Of a DNA stretch of 54,227 bases, positions 27,559 through 36,513 are shown one piece after another. Position 1 is the first letter of the stretch, and each line of letters begins with the position of its first letter. This DNA comes from Oligoflexia bacterium (GTDB lineage Bacteria > Bdellovibrionota > UBA1018 > CAIPTA01), in NCBI GenBank assembly GCA_023954355.1, contig JAMLID010000022.1, forward strand, positions 1 through 54,227, read 5' to 3'. The position numbers were made by a program, and so were the translations under genes. Under the pieces are notes generated by a model. The model saw only the letters and a program-made list of their open reading frames with translations, made no database searches and had not been told where the DNA came from.

Positions 27559-29106
27559 ATGAAAATCAATAAATTTGTAATGCTATTGTCAGCATTATTT
27601 TTCGCAGGAGCAATCAGTGCTCAAGCGACTGCACCAACAGTTTTGGTAAATGGTGAGTATAGACCGGCCTATAAAGAGGGCGAGGTTATCGTTAAGTATA
27701 GAGACAGCGCTGTTCGCTCTATGAGAGATGTAGTTGAGCTCTATCAAAGAATTAGTGTGTTAGATGTGAAGAAGTATAGTGGAAATTTTTCTTCATTCGA
27801 GCATCTTATTTTTAACAGCAATAACTTAAGCGTAGAGCAAGCGGTTGCAGAGTTACAAAGAGATCCAATGGTAGAATATGCTCAACCAAACTATATGGTT
27901 TATGCATTTCCTAATCAGATGGAAAAACCAAAGTCTCTAGCTGAGCCATGCATTATTCCTGGAATTCCTTTTCCTCCAGGGTGCGAAGATAGTGGATCTC
28001 AGCCTCCTCCAGATGATGGTGGAAAAACTCCATGTATTATTCCTGGAATTCCTTTTCCTCCAGGATGCGAAGACTCTGGAGACGGAGGCGGACCTACACC
28101 TCCACCAAGAGGGCAAAGACCTGCTATTTCTCCTCCACCGGCTGAGGTGAATCCTCCGGTTAATGATCCAGACTTAAGCAAGGCTTGGGGTATTGAAAAA
28201 GTATCTGCAACTAAAGCTTGGGAAAAACAAAAAGGATCAAAGAACATTATCGTTGCAGTAATTGATACTGGTATTGACTATAACCACCCAGATCTTGCGT
28301 TCAATATGTGGAGAAATCCGAATGCTGGTCAAGGTTTAGCAACTGGTGTTGACCCTTCAGGTAGCGATGTTACTGGTGATGTTGTTGGATGGGATTTTGT
28401 ACATAATGATAATCTTCCTTATGATGACAATCAGCACGGCACGCATTGCGCTGGTTCTGTTGGTGCTGTAGGTGGCGACGGAAAAGGTATTTCTGGGGTT
28501 TCTCAGAGAGTATCATTGATGGCGGTAAAATTCTTATCAGCTCAAGGTAGCGGTGATACTGCTGCTGCGATCAAATCTATTGACTATGCTGTGAGCAGAG
28601 GCGCTAAAGTGCTTTCTAACTCATGGGGTGGTAAAGGTGATGATGGATCAAACGGTGCTTTAAAAGAATCTATCGATAGAGCAGGCCAAGCTGGCGTATT
28701 GTTCGTTGCAGCTGCTGGTAATGATAGTACAAATAACGATAGAACACCTGTGTTTCCAGCTGCTCTTGATTCAGACAATATTTTAGCAGTAGCTGCTACT
28801 ACAGAAACTGACGGACTAGCGTTTTTCTCAAACACTGGTGTGAAGACTGTAGATGTGGGTGCGCCTGGAGCAAACGTATATAGTACAACTCCTGGTGGTA
28901 AATACGGAAAGCTATCTGGAACTTCTATGGCTTGCCCTCACGTAGCTGGAGCTGCTGCTCTTGTATGGTCTCAGTATCCAAATGCGGACTATAAAGAAAT
29001 TAAGAGACGTTTAATGGACGGTGGCGATGCCATAGGTGCTCTTAGTGGAAAAACAGTGACAGGAAAACGAATCAACGTAGCCAAATCACTAGAAGAATCT
29101 CTCTAA
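27559..29106 (+). CDS. Secreted subtilisin-like serine protease (S8)
   Basis: A secreted subtilase of 515 residues from ATG 27559, which follows GGAGGGGATT; a TTG at 27544 overlaps this ribosome site and is less likely. The signal peptide ends near ISAQA. An I9/fervidolysin-type propeptide follows (PAYKEGEVIVKYRD ... DPMVEYAQPNYMVYAF). Between propeptide and catalytic domain is a Pro/Gly/Cys-rich linker with a 17-residue unit, PCIIPGIPFPPGCEDSG, present twice. The catalytic triad is complete: Asp in VIDTGIDYNHPDL, His in HGTHCAGSVGAVG, Ser in GTSMACPHVAGAAAL. It is probably exported and self-processed. It is monocistronic between two terminators. Confidence 0.95.
   Translation: MKINKFVMLLSALFFAGAISAQATAPTVLVNGEYRPAYKEGEVIVKYRDSAVRSMRDVVELYQRISVLDVKKYSGNFSSFEHLIFNSNNLSVEQAVAELQRDPMVEYAQPNYMVYAFPNQMEKPKSLAEPCIIPGIPFPPGCEDSGSQPPPDDGGKTPCIIPGIPFPPGCEDSGDGGGPTPPPRGQRPAISPPPAEVNPPVNDPDLSKAWGIEKVSATKAWEKQKGSKNIIVAVIDTGIDYNHPDLAFNMWRNPNAGQGLATGVDPSGSDVTGDVVGWDFVHNDNLPYDDNQHGTHCAGSVGAVGGDGKGISGVSQRVSLMAVKFLSAQGSGDTAAAIKSIDYAVSRGAKVLSNSWGGKGDDGSNGALKESIDRAGQAGVLFVAAAGNDSTNNDRTPVFPAALDSDNILAVAATTETDGLAFFSNTGVKTVDVGAPGANVYSTTPGGKYGKLSGTSMACPHVAGAAALVWSQYPNADYKEIKRRLMDGGDAIGALSGKTVTGKRINVAKSLEESL
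27946..28080 (+). repeat. Duplicated 51-bp unit inside the subtilase linker
   Basis: Two copies (27946-27996 and 28030-28080, period 84 bp) encode the identical 17-residue unit PCIIPGIPFPPGCEDSG; the DNA differs only at a few mostly synonymous positions. Each unit has two Cys, so each may form a small disulfide loop. Confidence 0.85.
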
Positions 29107-29127
29107 ATTTAAGAAGAGTTCTGAAGA

Positions 29128-29160
29128 AGCGCCAATGATTTTCATTGGCGCTTTTTTTTT
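29128..29160 (+). terminator. Rho-independent terminator after the subtilase gene
   Basis: AGCGCCAATGA and TCATTGGCGCT pair perfectly over 11 bp with a 3-nt loop and are followed by a run of T. Confidence 0.93.
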
Positions 29161-29275
29161 CAACTGTCTAAGGTTTAGACAGTTTTTATTGGCGTGTGGC
29201 TTTGTAAGTATTTGAATTTTATTGGTTTTACACTGGCTCCAATCTTGCGAACTATAAGAAGATTTGGAGTTTATT

Positions 29276-29512
29276 ATGTTCGCCCTGCCTTTATTACTGT
29301 CAGCTATTTTTGGACTAAGCTCGGCTTATGCTAATGGTGTTTCATCAAAAGTAGAAGAGTGTCGCGCAAAGGCGTCTTATAAATACAACTTTGATATGAT
29401 GCAAATTGAAGGTCTGGAAATTAATCGAAAAATTTCTCACGACGAAGCTAATAAAAGAAAATTAGATCGACACGAAGACTATGCGGATGAATTTTCTGAT
29501 TGCGACGATTAG
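29276..29512 (+). CDS. Small secreted protein of unknown function
   Basis: A 78-residue protein from ATG 29276; GGAG lies 8 bp upstream, and the longer frame from TTG 29264 would start on this ribosome site. Residues 1-19 are a signal peptide (FALPLLLSAIFGLSSAYA). The mature part of about 59 residues is highly charged and helical-looking, with two Cys (near its start and near its end) that could form a disulfide. I recognise no family. The GC-rich element at 29516 starts 3 bp after its stop. Confidence 0.65.
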   Translation: MFALPLLLSAIFGLSSAYANGVSSKVEECRAKASYKYNFDMMQIEGLEINRKISHDEANKRKLDRHEDYADEFSDCDD

Positions 29513-29515
29513 CTA

Positions 29516-29641
29516 TAGACACTAATAAAATGTCCAATCTCTGCGTTGCCTTTTCCTCTGCCCCCGTTCCGCAGGCCAGTTAGGCCAGCTCACGGTTGCC
29601 ATCGTCAGGCGCCTTGATCTTGGAACATTTCTTAGTGTCTA
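29516..29641. repeat. GC-rich structured element with 22-bp imperfect inverted arms
   Basis: The arms TAGACACTAATAAAATGTCC (29516-29535) and its imperfect inverted copy at 29622-29641 enclose about 85 bp that are far richer in G+C than the surrounding DNA. The core contains smaller palindromes: GGCCAGTTAGGCC, GGCGCC and a CTGCG/CGCAG pair. There is no open frame of note and no T-run that would make it a terminator. It looks like a dispersed palindromic or MITE-like repeat or a structured RNA; copies elsewhere in the genome cannot be checked here. Confidence 0.5.
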
Positions 29642-29678
29642 TGAAAAAAATAAATATCCAACCTCTGTGACTTATTTA

Positions 29679-29731
29679 TAAATAAAAAAGACGCTAAAAA
29701 CGAAATGCCCTAATTTCATTCTTAGCGTCTT
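29679..29731 (-). terminator. Rho-independent terminator of dksA
   Basis: On the minus strand AAGACGCTAA pairs with TTAGCGTCTT, with an inner GAAAT/ATTTC stem, and the hairpin is followed by TTTTTTATTT. It lies just after the dksA stop. Confidence 0.85.
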
Positions 29732-29752
29732 GGCTACACTACAACAACAAAC

Positions 29753-30181
29753 TTAAGCTTTAAAATCTACAACATCACCAAGGCTTTTATGTTTTCTGCC
29801 TTCCATATTGAGGTTTTCTTGTTTTTCACTCTGTTCTTTGCATTCAATACAAAGCTCAGCTGTGGGTCTTGCTTCTAACCGTTTAACTCCAATATACCCA
29901 CCACAATCTAAGCAAAGACCATAAGTACCCTCTTTGATTCTAAAAAGAGCTTCTTCAATCTTTCTGAAATAAAGGCTCTCTCTATTTCCTAGGCGCATTT
30001 TCATGCCTTGTTCTATATCATTTGAAGCTAAATCTGCCTCATCTAATAGATCATCTTTTTCCACGTTAAAATTCATTAAAATGGTTTTTCCATTTTCTAA
30101 AATTTCTGCGCGATGAGTTTTAAGTTTTTCCTGTAGCTTTTCAATTTCTAATAAATCTAAATTTTTTGACTGATTCTTCAT
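29753..30181 (-). CDS. dksA: DksA/TraR-family RNA polymerase-binding regulator
   Basis: A 142-residue DksA-family protein, which enters the RNA polymerase secondary channel and works with ppGpp in the stringent response. The N-terminal coiled coil carries the acidic tip in DLLDEADLAS, and the C-terminal zinc finger has four Cys in CLDCGGYIGVKRLEARP...LCIEC. The length and layout are close to E. coli DksA. It is monocistronic, with its own terminator and 60 bp downstream of the mglA stop on the same strand. Confidence 0.9.
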   Translation of the reverse strand: MKNQSKNLDLLEIEKLQEKLKTHRAEILENGKTILMNFNVEKDDLLDEADLASNDIEQGMKMRLGNRESLYFRKIEEALFRIKEGTYGLCLDCGGYIGVKRLEARPTAELCIECKEQSEKQENLNMEGRKHKSLGDVVDFKA

Positions 30182-30242
30182 AACAACTCCATGTTTTTTG
30201 TATTTTTACTTTTTCGGTTTTTGGGGGATGAATAAGAAATTC

Positions 30243-30827
30243 TTATTGTCCCTTTAGATCGTTGAGAATAAGTTTTGAAAGACCTTTTAAAGTCTCCAAA
30301 ACACCGACTCCGCTATTGGCCACAGCTTCGTATTGTGGCGCTCCTTGCGGATTAAGAACCTTGGCCATTTCTGAGAGCGGACAAACATTAGGTAAATCGC
30401 GTTTGTTAAACTGATGAACGATTGGAATTCTTTCAATTTCATAGCCCTGCTCCTCTAAACTGGTCTGGAGGGTCGCAAAACTTTCAAGGTTTGCTTCCAT
30501 CCTTGTCACCTGACTATCACTAACAAATACTATGCCATCTACTCCTCTTAGGATTAATTTGCGGCTGGCATCGTAATAGGACTGCCCTGGGACGGTATAG
30601 AGATGAAAACGAATCTTAAAACCCCTTAGGGTTCCAAGGGCTAAGGGTAGGAAATCAAAGAATAATGTTCTCTCATTTTCTCCCTGTAGGCTGATCATTT
30701 TACCCTTACCTTCGGGCTGTGTTTGGGTATAAATATACTGCAAATTAGTGGTTTTACCGCTCATAGCGGGTCCGAAGTATACGATTTTACAGTTAATTTC
30801 TTTGCTGTTGTAATTCACAAAGCTCAT
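30243..30827 (-). CDS. mglA: MglA-type small Ras-like GTPase (cell polarity)
   Basis: A 194-residue GTPase of the MglA family, which sets cell polarity and motility in Myxococcus and is needed for predation in Bdellovibrio. The P-loop is GPAMSGKTT (residues 19-27), the switch-2 region has TVPGQSYYDASRKLILRGVDG, which is the characteristic MglA replacement for the usual DxxG, and NKRDL is the guanine motif. It is cotranscribed with a roadblock protein (9 bp upstream), which would act as GTPase-activating partner. It is the last gene of the ffs-dnaX-ybaB-recR-roadblock-mglA operon. Confidence 0.93.
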   Translation of the reverse strand: MSFVNYNSKEINCKIVYFGPAMSGKTTNLQYIYTQTQPEGKGKMISLQGENERTLFFDFLPLALGTLRGFKIRFHLYTVPGQSYYDASRKLILRGVDGIVFVSDSQVTRMEANLESFATLQTSLEEQGYEIERIPIVHQFNKRDLPNVCPLSEMAKVLNPQGAPQYEAVANSGVGVLETLKGLSKLILNDLKGQ

Positions 30828-30836
30828 AAATTCTCC

Positions 30837-31352
30837 TCAGCTTTGTGCCTCATCAAAGAGTTTGTCGATTTCATCATCTGTAATATTTGCAAACAAACTA
30901 CGGTCATTTTGAGCAAGTGGTGACATTTTGACTCTACTTTTTTGTTCTATTTCTTGGGTTTGAGAGTCAGACTTAGAAATTTTAGTCATCAAACCCGCAT
31001 AGTTCCTAAGGATCATTCGCGTTTTACCAGGATTTTGTGGATGCGGATAAATAGAGAACAACCAATGATTTTGATCTATGGAGCAAAAATAAATGTCATT
31101 TGTAGCAGTCTCACAAGAAATTCTTAAGATTGAATTATTAGGGTCTTCTTCTGTTGCTCCCATTGAGCTTGCGGCTGATAGTAAAGCAGTAGCAAGAGCC
31201 GCAATTTTTGCCAACTCATCTTTATTGGAAAAATCAGAATGATATAAGATTTGTCCGTCTTCTTTTATTACGAAAACAATATGCGCATCTAGTTCGAATG
31301 CTATTCTTTGAATCAATCCATTAATGCTTGGCTGAGAATTGAAAGTTAGCAC
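30837..31352 (-). CDS. Roadblock/LC7-domain protein (MglB-like partner of MglA)
   Basis: A 171-residue protein whose first about 120 residues look like a roadblock/LC7 domain (INGLIQRIAFELDAHIVFVIKEDGQILYHSDF, then the LATALLSAASSMG helix). MglB proteins of this fold are GTPase-activating proteins for MglA. The last about 45 residues are a charged tail ending in DDEIDKLFDEAQS, a short acidic helix that could bind a partner. It overlaps recR by 7 bp and precedes mglA by 9 bp. GAP activity is inferred from the pairing. Confidence 0.85.
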   Translation of the reverse strand: MLTFNSQPSINGLIQRIAFELDAHIVFVIKEDGQILYHSDFSNKDELAKIAALATALLSAASSMGATEEDPNNSILRISCETATNDIYFCSIDQNHWLFSIYPHPQNPGKTRMILRNYAGLMTKISKSDSQTQEIEQKSRVKMSPLAQNDRSLFANITDDEIDKLFDEAQS

Positions 31353-31966
31353 TCCACTCGATTCTCCATAGCTCTACCTATAGTTCCTCGATCAGCGTAC
31401 TCAAGAGATCCGCCCATGGGGAGTCCGTAGGCAATGCGCGAAATTTTTATACCTAGAGGCTTTAAAAGCTTAGAAATATAAAGACAAGTTGCCTCGCCCT
31501 CTACACTAGGATTTAGCGCTAGAACTACTTCTGAATTTTCTTGTTCAGAAAATTTCTGCTCATTAATTCTTTTGATTAATTCAAATACTTTTATTTGTTC
31601 GGGCCCTATCCCTTCAACGGGAGAGAGCGTTCCATGTAAAACGTGATAAAGTCCAGTATATTTTTTTGAAGACTCTATGGCCCTACAGTCACTTGGCCTC
31701 TCTACTATGCAGATGGTATTTCCATTTCTTACTGGTGAAGCGCAGATTTCACAAAGATCTGTTTCGGTATAAGTATAGCACTGGCTACATAGATGAACCT
31801 TCTCTTTAGCATTTTTTAAAGCATCTGCTAGGCGAAAAACCTTTTCTTTATCTGCATTGAGTAAATGAAACGCAAGACGAGTAGCGCTTTTTTCACCTAT
31901 ACCAGGCAAGCGAGAAAGTTCGTGAACTAATGCGGATAAAGCATCCGTAGGGGTATTTATTTGCAT
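31346..31966 (-). CDS. recR: Recombination mediator RecR
   Basis: A 206-residue RecR, which with RecO/RecF loads RecA on gapped DNA. It has the N-terminal helix-hairpin-helix LSRLPGIGEKSATRLAFHLL, a four-Cys zinc motif (CSQCYTYTETDLCEIC) and the Toprim domain ending in IAYGLPMGGSLEYADRGTI. It starts 3 bp after ybaB and overlaps the roadblock gene. dnaX-ybaB-recR is a widely conserved order. Confidence 0.96.
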   Translation of the reverse strand: MQINTPTDALSALVHELSRLPGIGEKSATRLAFHLLNADKEKVFRLADALKNAKEKVHLCSQCYTYTETDLCEICASPVRNGNTICIVERPSDCRAIESSKKYTGLYHVLHGTLSPVEGIGPEQIKVFELIKRINEQKFSEQENSEVVLALNPSVEGEATCLYISKLLKPLGIKISRIAYGLPMGGSLEYADRGTIGRAMENRVEC

Positions 31967-31969
31967 TGT

Positions 31970-32305
31970 TTATAGAAAGCCTGGAGGTACAGAACCACCA
32001 AAAGCTCCGCCCATCATTTCGCTATGAAGATCTTTAGATTTTTTTAGTGCTTCCGTAAAAGCGGCCTTTACCATATCAGAAAGCATTTCAGCATCTGCGC
32101 CATCGAGGGCCTCAGGTGCTATGGTGAGTTCTACGAGCTCTTGCTTGCCTGTTAGTACTACTTTTACAGCACCACCACCAGAGCTTGCTTCTACTTGTTT
32201 AGAAGCTAGTTCTGCTTGAACTGTTTCCATTTTTTTCTGCATTTGCTGTGCTTGTTGCATCAGTTGTTGCATATTTCCAAATCCGAAACCGCCGCCTCTT
32301 TTCAT
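31970..32305 (-). CDS. ybaB: YbaB/EbfC nucleoid-associated protein
   Basis: A 111-residue YbaB/EbfC protein that binds DNA as a dimer. The N-terminus is Gly/Gln/Met-rich (GFGNMQQLMQQAQQMQKKME), followed by the conserved core with GGGAVKVVLTGKQELVELTI and DMVKAAFTEALKK. Its position between dnaX and recR is standard. Confidence 0.95.
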   Translation of the reverse strand: MKRGGGFGFGNMQQLMQQAQQMQKKMETVQAELASKQVEASSGGGAVKVVLTGKQELVELTIAPEALDGADAEMLSDMVKAAFTEALKKSKDLHSEMMGGAFGGSVPPGFL

Positions 32306-32315
32306 AATGTCTCCC

Positions 32316-33983
32316 TTACTGATTTCTTTTATCTATATCAAAACTTGAAAGCTCAGCGCCAAAAATTTCTTTGGTATTTTTCACTATTTCTGACGCTAGA
32401 AAGGTATTTTTTGCCTCAGACTTTTGTTCTTCAAAAGAACGCACCTTTTTTTCAACCCTACTTACTTTGCCCTGTGTTATTTCTTTATCTGAAAGTATAA
32501 ATTCAACCTCTACTTTACGCTCTAGAAATTGCTCTAAAATATCTTCGATTTTCTTTTTTTGATGCTGTGCCTGTTGTAAGAAAAAATTTTGCGTTTTTTG
32601 AAACGCAAATCGAAACTCTTGTGCCGTTGGCCACTCGATATCTTCTGTTAAAGAAATAGTATGCTCTAAAAGCGAACCTAGAACCGGGCTTTTATCTAAG
32701 CTGAAGTCAATAAAATGTTTAAAGCTTAGGCTTTTGTTTGCAGTGCTCTTTATTGCGATATTTGGGCTAGCTATTGTGTTTTTTTTTTCTATTGAACTAA
32801 CTAGTCGGCTTGGAGCTAATGCGGGCTTGGTGGCTAAGTTAGCGCCTCCTTTAAGTAAGGTGGAGAGAGAAATTAGTTCGTTAGTGTTAGATATTTTTAC
32901 TAACATGATCTCTGCACATGCTTTAGGCAAAGGAGAGCGATTTAACTCGTCTATGGTTTGCAGGCAAATTTTAAAACTGGCTTGAAGGGCATCGACAGAG
33001 AAGTGAGATAGAATTTTATCTAATAGCGCTTGATCTTGTTCGTCTAAATTTGTGAGGTCATTTTTTATTTTTAGTTTGGCTAAAATTAAATTTTTAATGG
33101 CATCTGCTAGGCCGGTTGTAAAAAATTTCATTTCTACACCAGATAAAAAGGCATTATCGAGTAACTCTATAGCATTTGATAAATTATTTTCTGTTAACGA
33201 TGCCAGTGTTTTAAGAAAAAACGAATCGCCCATTATGCCTAAAGACGAAGAAACAGAGTCTTCTGTTAAGTTTGTTCCTGCAAGTGCAATACATTGGTCG
33301 AGAGCTGATAACGAATCACGAACAGAGCCGTCTGCTTTTTTAGCAATTAGCCTAATGGCAGCATTGGTAAACTGAATTTTTTCTTTTTCACAGAGGTTTG
33401 ATAGGTGTCTTTCAATGATAGGCTGTGGCACTCGCTTGAAATCAAAGCGCTGACATCTAGACAGAATGGTGGAGGGAATTTTTTGTACCTCAGTAGTAGC
33501 CAATATAAATAGAATGTGTGCTGGTGGCTCTTCTAGTGTCTTTAATAGGGCATTGAAGGCGGCATTGCTTAACATATGCACTTCATCAATGATATAGACC
33601 TTTTTACTTCCTTTAGAGGGTAAAAATTTAACTTGTTCTCTAATTTCTCTTACGCTTTCAACACCGTTATTAGAAGCTCCGTCGATTTCTAAAACATCAA
33701 TGGAAGAGCCTTGATTGATCTCGATGCAGCTAGGGCACTTTTCACAAGAAAGGCCGTAGTTTTTTGCCCCGGGCTGATAGTCTTTATCTTCACAGCGAAG
33801 AGCCTTAGCAAAAATACGGGCGGCAGAGGTTTTGCCTACTCCACGGGTGCCAGTGAATAAATAGGCTTGACCGATTTTATCTAATTGAAACGCATTAGAA
33901 AAAGTTTTTGCCACATGATCTTGGCCAACAAGATCGCTGAAATGTTTTGGTCGATATTTTCTGGCTAAAACTAAATATGACAT
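32316..33983 (-). CDS. dnaX: DNA polymerase III subunit gamma/tau
   Basis: A 555-residue clamp-loader ATPase from ATG 33983 (MSYLVLARKYRPKHFSDLVG); the longer frame to 34019 would run through the SRP RNA gene and is rejected. Walker A is GTRGVGKTSAARI, the zinc-binding Cys cluster is CEKCPSC, Walker B is IIDEVHM, and the sensor is SRCQRFDF. The C-terminal part (about 370-555) is Lys/Ser-rich and divergent. I saw no clear A-rich slippage site for a separate gamma form. It starts only 12 bp after the SRP RNA, without an obvious Shine-Dalgarno sequence. Confidence 0.95.
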   Translation of the reverse strand: MSYLVLARKYRPKHFSDLVGQDHVAKTFSNAFQLDKIGQAYLFTGTRGVGKTSAARIFAKALRCEDKDYQPGAKNYGLSCEKCPSCIEINQGSSIDVLEIDGASNNGVESVREIREQVKFLPSKGSKKVYIIDEVHMLSNAAFNALLKTLEEPPAHILFILATTEVQKIPSTILSRCQRFDFKRVPQPIIERHLSNLCEKEKIQFTNAAIRLIAKKADGSVRDSLSALDQCIALAGTNLTEDSVSSSLGIMGDSFFLKTLASLTENNLSNAIELLDNAFLSGVEMKFFTTGLADAIKNLILAKLKIKNDLTNLDEQDQALLDKILSHFSVDALQASFKICLQTIDELNRSPLPKACAEIMLVKISNTNELISLSTLLKGGANLATKPALAPSRLVSSIEKKNTIASPNIAIKSTANKSLSFKHFIDFSLDKSPVLGSLLEHTISLTEDIEWPTAQEFRFAFQKTQNFFLQQAQHQKKKIEDILEQFLERKVEVEFILSDKEITQGKVSRVEKKVRSFEEQKSEAKNTFLASEIVKNTKEIFGAELSSFDIDKRNQ

Positions 33984-33995
33984 AAAATTAAAAGC

Positions 33996-34097
<102 letters not shown>

Positions 34098-34105
34098 AAA
34101 ATTGA

Positions 34106-34135
34106 GAGATACCAAAGTGAAAGAGGGTAGAGCAA
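34106..34135 (-). promoter_or_regulatory. Candidate promoter of ffs-dnaX operon
   Basis: On the minus strand TTGCTC (34135-34130) and TATCTC (34111-34106) are 18 bp apart, and the SRP RNA 5' end lies 8 bp after the -10 box. It is a moderate sigma-70 match, placed where the promoter is expected. Confidence 0.45.
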
Positions 34136-34194
34136 GTGATATATTTTTCACATCCATTTCTAAATTTGAGCGATCTACTCTAGAGGCGTTTGCT

Positions 34195-35559
34195 TTATAG
34201 TAGAGTGGATGCTTTGTATAATTTTGCTCTGCGCCACATCCAAAAACTACATGCCGCAGTAAAGATTAACCCCATGGCTAGACGTGCGTACGGAGTTGCT
34301 TTTTTGGCTTCTATAAATTGAGTGAAAAAGTATCCCCATAAATTTTCTAAAGGTGCGAGATTAGAAAAAGGGAAGCTCCAAATCCGAAACGCGCAAGCTA
34401 CGCCTAAGCTTATCCAAGCGAAGAGGGATAATATTTTTTTATTTGGGAGCCAATTCATACATAGAGCATATGCAAAGGCGGGAAAAACAAAGGATATATA
34501 TCTTGGGCCAATTGTCCAACCACCATGCCAATAATTAACGGAAGAGATCGCAAGGAGTAGAGCTAAGAATCCGCCGAGAAGAAAAGTTTTTTCTGCTAAT
34601 TTCGCTTTAAAGAAAACTATTAGAATACTAAAAAATACCCAGGGTTGAGTGAAAAGAATGCCTCTTTCTGTGCTGAATAAAAGTCCTTTGAAATATTCCC
34701 ACTTTGGTAAGGCTATGCGTGAAGTTCCGTATATTAAACCTTCATTTGAGGGAACTGGCGAAACCTGTTCGGGGTTAATATATTTAGTTGCTAATTCTAA
34801 TGGGCCACCGAACACTTGCCAGTGATACCAAAGAAAAAAGATCATTGGTAAAGTAGAGCCAATTATTATGTTTTTATAATTCTGAACGCGATTTGCTTTG
34901 AATAGGGTGGCGATAAGAAAAAAAGGAACAAACAGTAAGGCGCTATAATCAGTTAAACAAGAAAGTCCTATAAAAAAAGATGATTCTACAAATTTATCTT
35001 CATAAAAAAAGAAAAAAGCAGAAAGAAAAAGAATAGCTGCTAGTCCATGGCCAAAATAACAATTCATATAAATAGCAGCGGTGTTTCCAAATAAAGTGGC
35101 CAGCACAAAAAAGAATGAAATTTGTGAGCCAGACTTGGCTTCGATTTTTTTTGCCAAAAAATGAACTATAAAACAAAAAGGAATCATTTGACTTAGTAAG
35201 ACCAAGAATAATATTTGGCCGTAGTTTGGTTCAGGAATCCGTCCTTTTTCATCGCTTGATTTTGCAAAAATTTGCGTTGGAATTTCAGCTAAAGCAAAAG
35301 GAACGAGTCCGAGAATGACCCCACCTGGAGCCTTATTGGAGTAATAGTTTCCACTGGGGGCTAGTGACCAATCGTGGGTCCATTCTTTGTAGTCATTAAT
35401 TGATAAGGTTTGTTTTTCTGTAATTGCTCTTAAAGCGGCAAATCTAGATTTAGCGTTGGTGCCCCCAAGTTGAGTAACAGATAAAGAAAGTAAAAAAAAT
35501 AACAGATAAATGGGAAAATATGTTGATTGGTAAAAATTTCTAAGAAATGAAAGACTCAT
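34195..35559 (-). CDS. Polytopic membrane protein, GT39/ArnT-like glycosyltransferase fold
   Basis: A 454-residue protein with about ten to eleven membrane segments. A first segment is followed by a large loop with acidic and aromatic residues (NDYKEWTHDWSLAPSGNYYSNKAPGG), a layout seen in lipid-linked sugar transferases of the GT-C class. The SNKAPGG stretch followed by a membrane segment recurs in uncharacterised members of this group. The donor and acceptor cannot be inferred. It is divergent from the methyltransferase at 35702, and a second GT-C-like gene lies at 37633-39510. Confidence 0.7.
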   Translation of the reverse strand: MSLSFLRNFYQSTYFPIYLLFFLLSLSVTQLGGTNAKSRFAALRAITEKQTLSINDYKEWTHDWSLAPSGNYYSNKAPGGVILGLVPFALAEIPTQIFAKSSDEKGRIPEPNYGQILFLVLLSQMIPFCFIVHFLAKKIEAKSGSQISFFFVLATLFGNTAAIYMNCYFGHGLAAILFLSAFFFFYEDKFVESSFFIGLSCLTDYSALLFVPFFLIATLFKANRVQNYKNIIIGSTLPMIFFLWYHWQVFGGPLELATKYINPEQVSPVPSNEGLIYGTSRIALPKWEYFKGLLFSTERGILFTQPWVFFSILIVFFKAKLAEKTFLLGGFLALLLAISSVNYWHGGWTIGPRYISFVFPAFAYALCMNWLPNKKILSLFAWISLGVACAFRIWSFPFSNLAPLENLWGYFFTQFIEAKKATPYARLAMGLIFTAACSFWMWRRAKLYKASTLL

Positions 35560-35701
35560 AGGGCCACTTTCACTAGGATTCTCTGAATTGTAAATCTTTT
35601 TTCTAACTCTAAAAGTATTGGCTCACTAAGTTAGGCTTGTATGGAGGATTTACTTAGAAGAAGAACTCGAATCAGGGCACTTTTTTTGGTACAAACTAGC
35701 T

Positions 35702-36496
35702 ATGAGGTTACCTTCAGAGGCAGAGTGTAAAAACGAATTTCAAAAAGATTTTTGCTACGGTGATGATGTTCGCCAGTATTTTCATCCTAACCCAAGAAAA
35801 CCTGGTCCATTTTCTTATCATTTGCGGATGCATCATGTGATTACGGCCTTTCAGAGGTTTTTACCTGCGCCCGCTAAGGTAGCAGATATGGCCTGCGCTG
35901 CTGGTAACTTTGCTATTACTCTTTCTGAAAAAGGATATGATGTAACTGGTGTAGATTTATTGGATGATTTTTTAGATTACGCACGAAAAAAACCAACACA
36001 AGGATCCATTCAATTTGTTCAAGGGAACTTAATGGAGTACCAACATTCATCACAATTAGATGGTATTCTCATGGGAGAAGTGATTGAGCACGTAGCTTGG
36101 CCAGAAAAGTTGATAGCATCAGCTTATAAAAACTTACGTCCAGGCGGATTATTTGTTTTAACCACCCCTAATGGAGATTATGGCGGTAATGACTTACCCA
36201 CTTATAAAGAGATTTCACAAGATAGAAAGGCATTTGAAGCCAAACAATTTGATCCGTCTCACCATCTCTTTTTATATACTCCCGAAGAATTGAAGAGCTT
36301 GTTGTCGGCAGGTGGATTCGAAGTTTTGCTACTGGATGTTTTTAACTCTCATTTTTTAACTAAGAGTGGGATGTTTAGGTACTTTTTTTCAATGGATATG
36401 CTAAAGGCAATTGATCGAATGCTTTCGCCATTGCCTTTCAAAAAAGGAAATTCTTCCAACATGATGATCGCAGTTGGTAGAAAATCTGAGTATTGA
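35702..36496 (+). CDS. Class I SAM-dependent methyltransferase (UbiG/Methyltransf_11-like)
   Basis: A 264-residue methyltransferase. The SAM-binding motif I is KVADMACAAGNFAITLSEKG (about residues 59-78), followed by VTGVDLLDDFLDYAR (motif post-I) and LRPGGLFVLTTPNGD (motif III). This type is common in polysaccharide and O-antigen clusters, which fits the neighbouring SGNH protein and GT-C-like genes. The substrate is unknown. The ATG follows a region rich in A/G but without a strong ribosome site. Confidence 0.85.
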   Translation: MRLPSEAECKNEFQKDFCYGDDVRQYFHPNPRKPGPFSYHLRMHHVITAFQRFLPAPAKVADMACAAGNFAITLSEKGYDVTGVDLLDDFLDYARKKPTQGSIQFVQGNLMEYQHSSQLDGILMGEVIEHVAWPEKLIASAYKNLRPGGLFVLTTPNGDYGGNDLPTYKEISQDRKAFEAKQFDPSHHLFLYTPEELKSLLSAGGFEVLLLDVFNSHFLTKSGMFRYFFSMDMLKAIDRMLSPLPFKKGNSSNMMIAVGRKSEY

Positions 36497-36513
36497 ATTA
36501 AAGTTAAAAGCTG

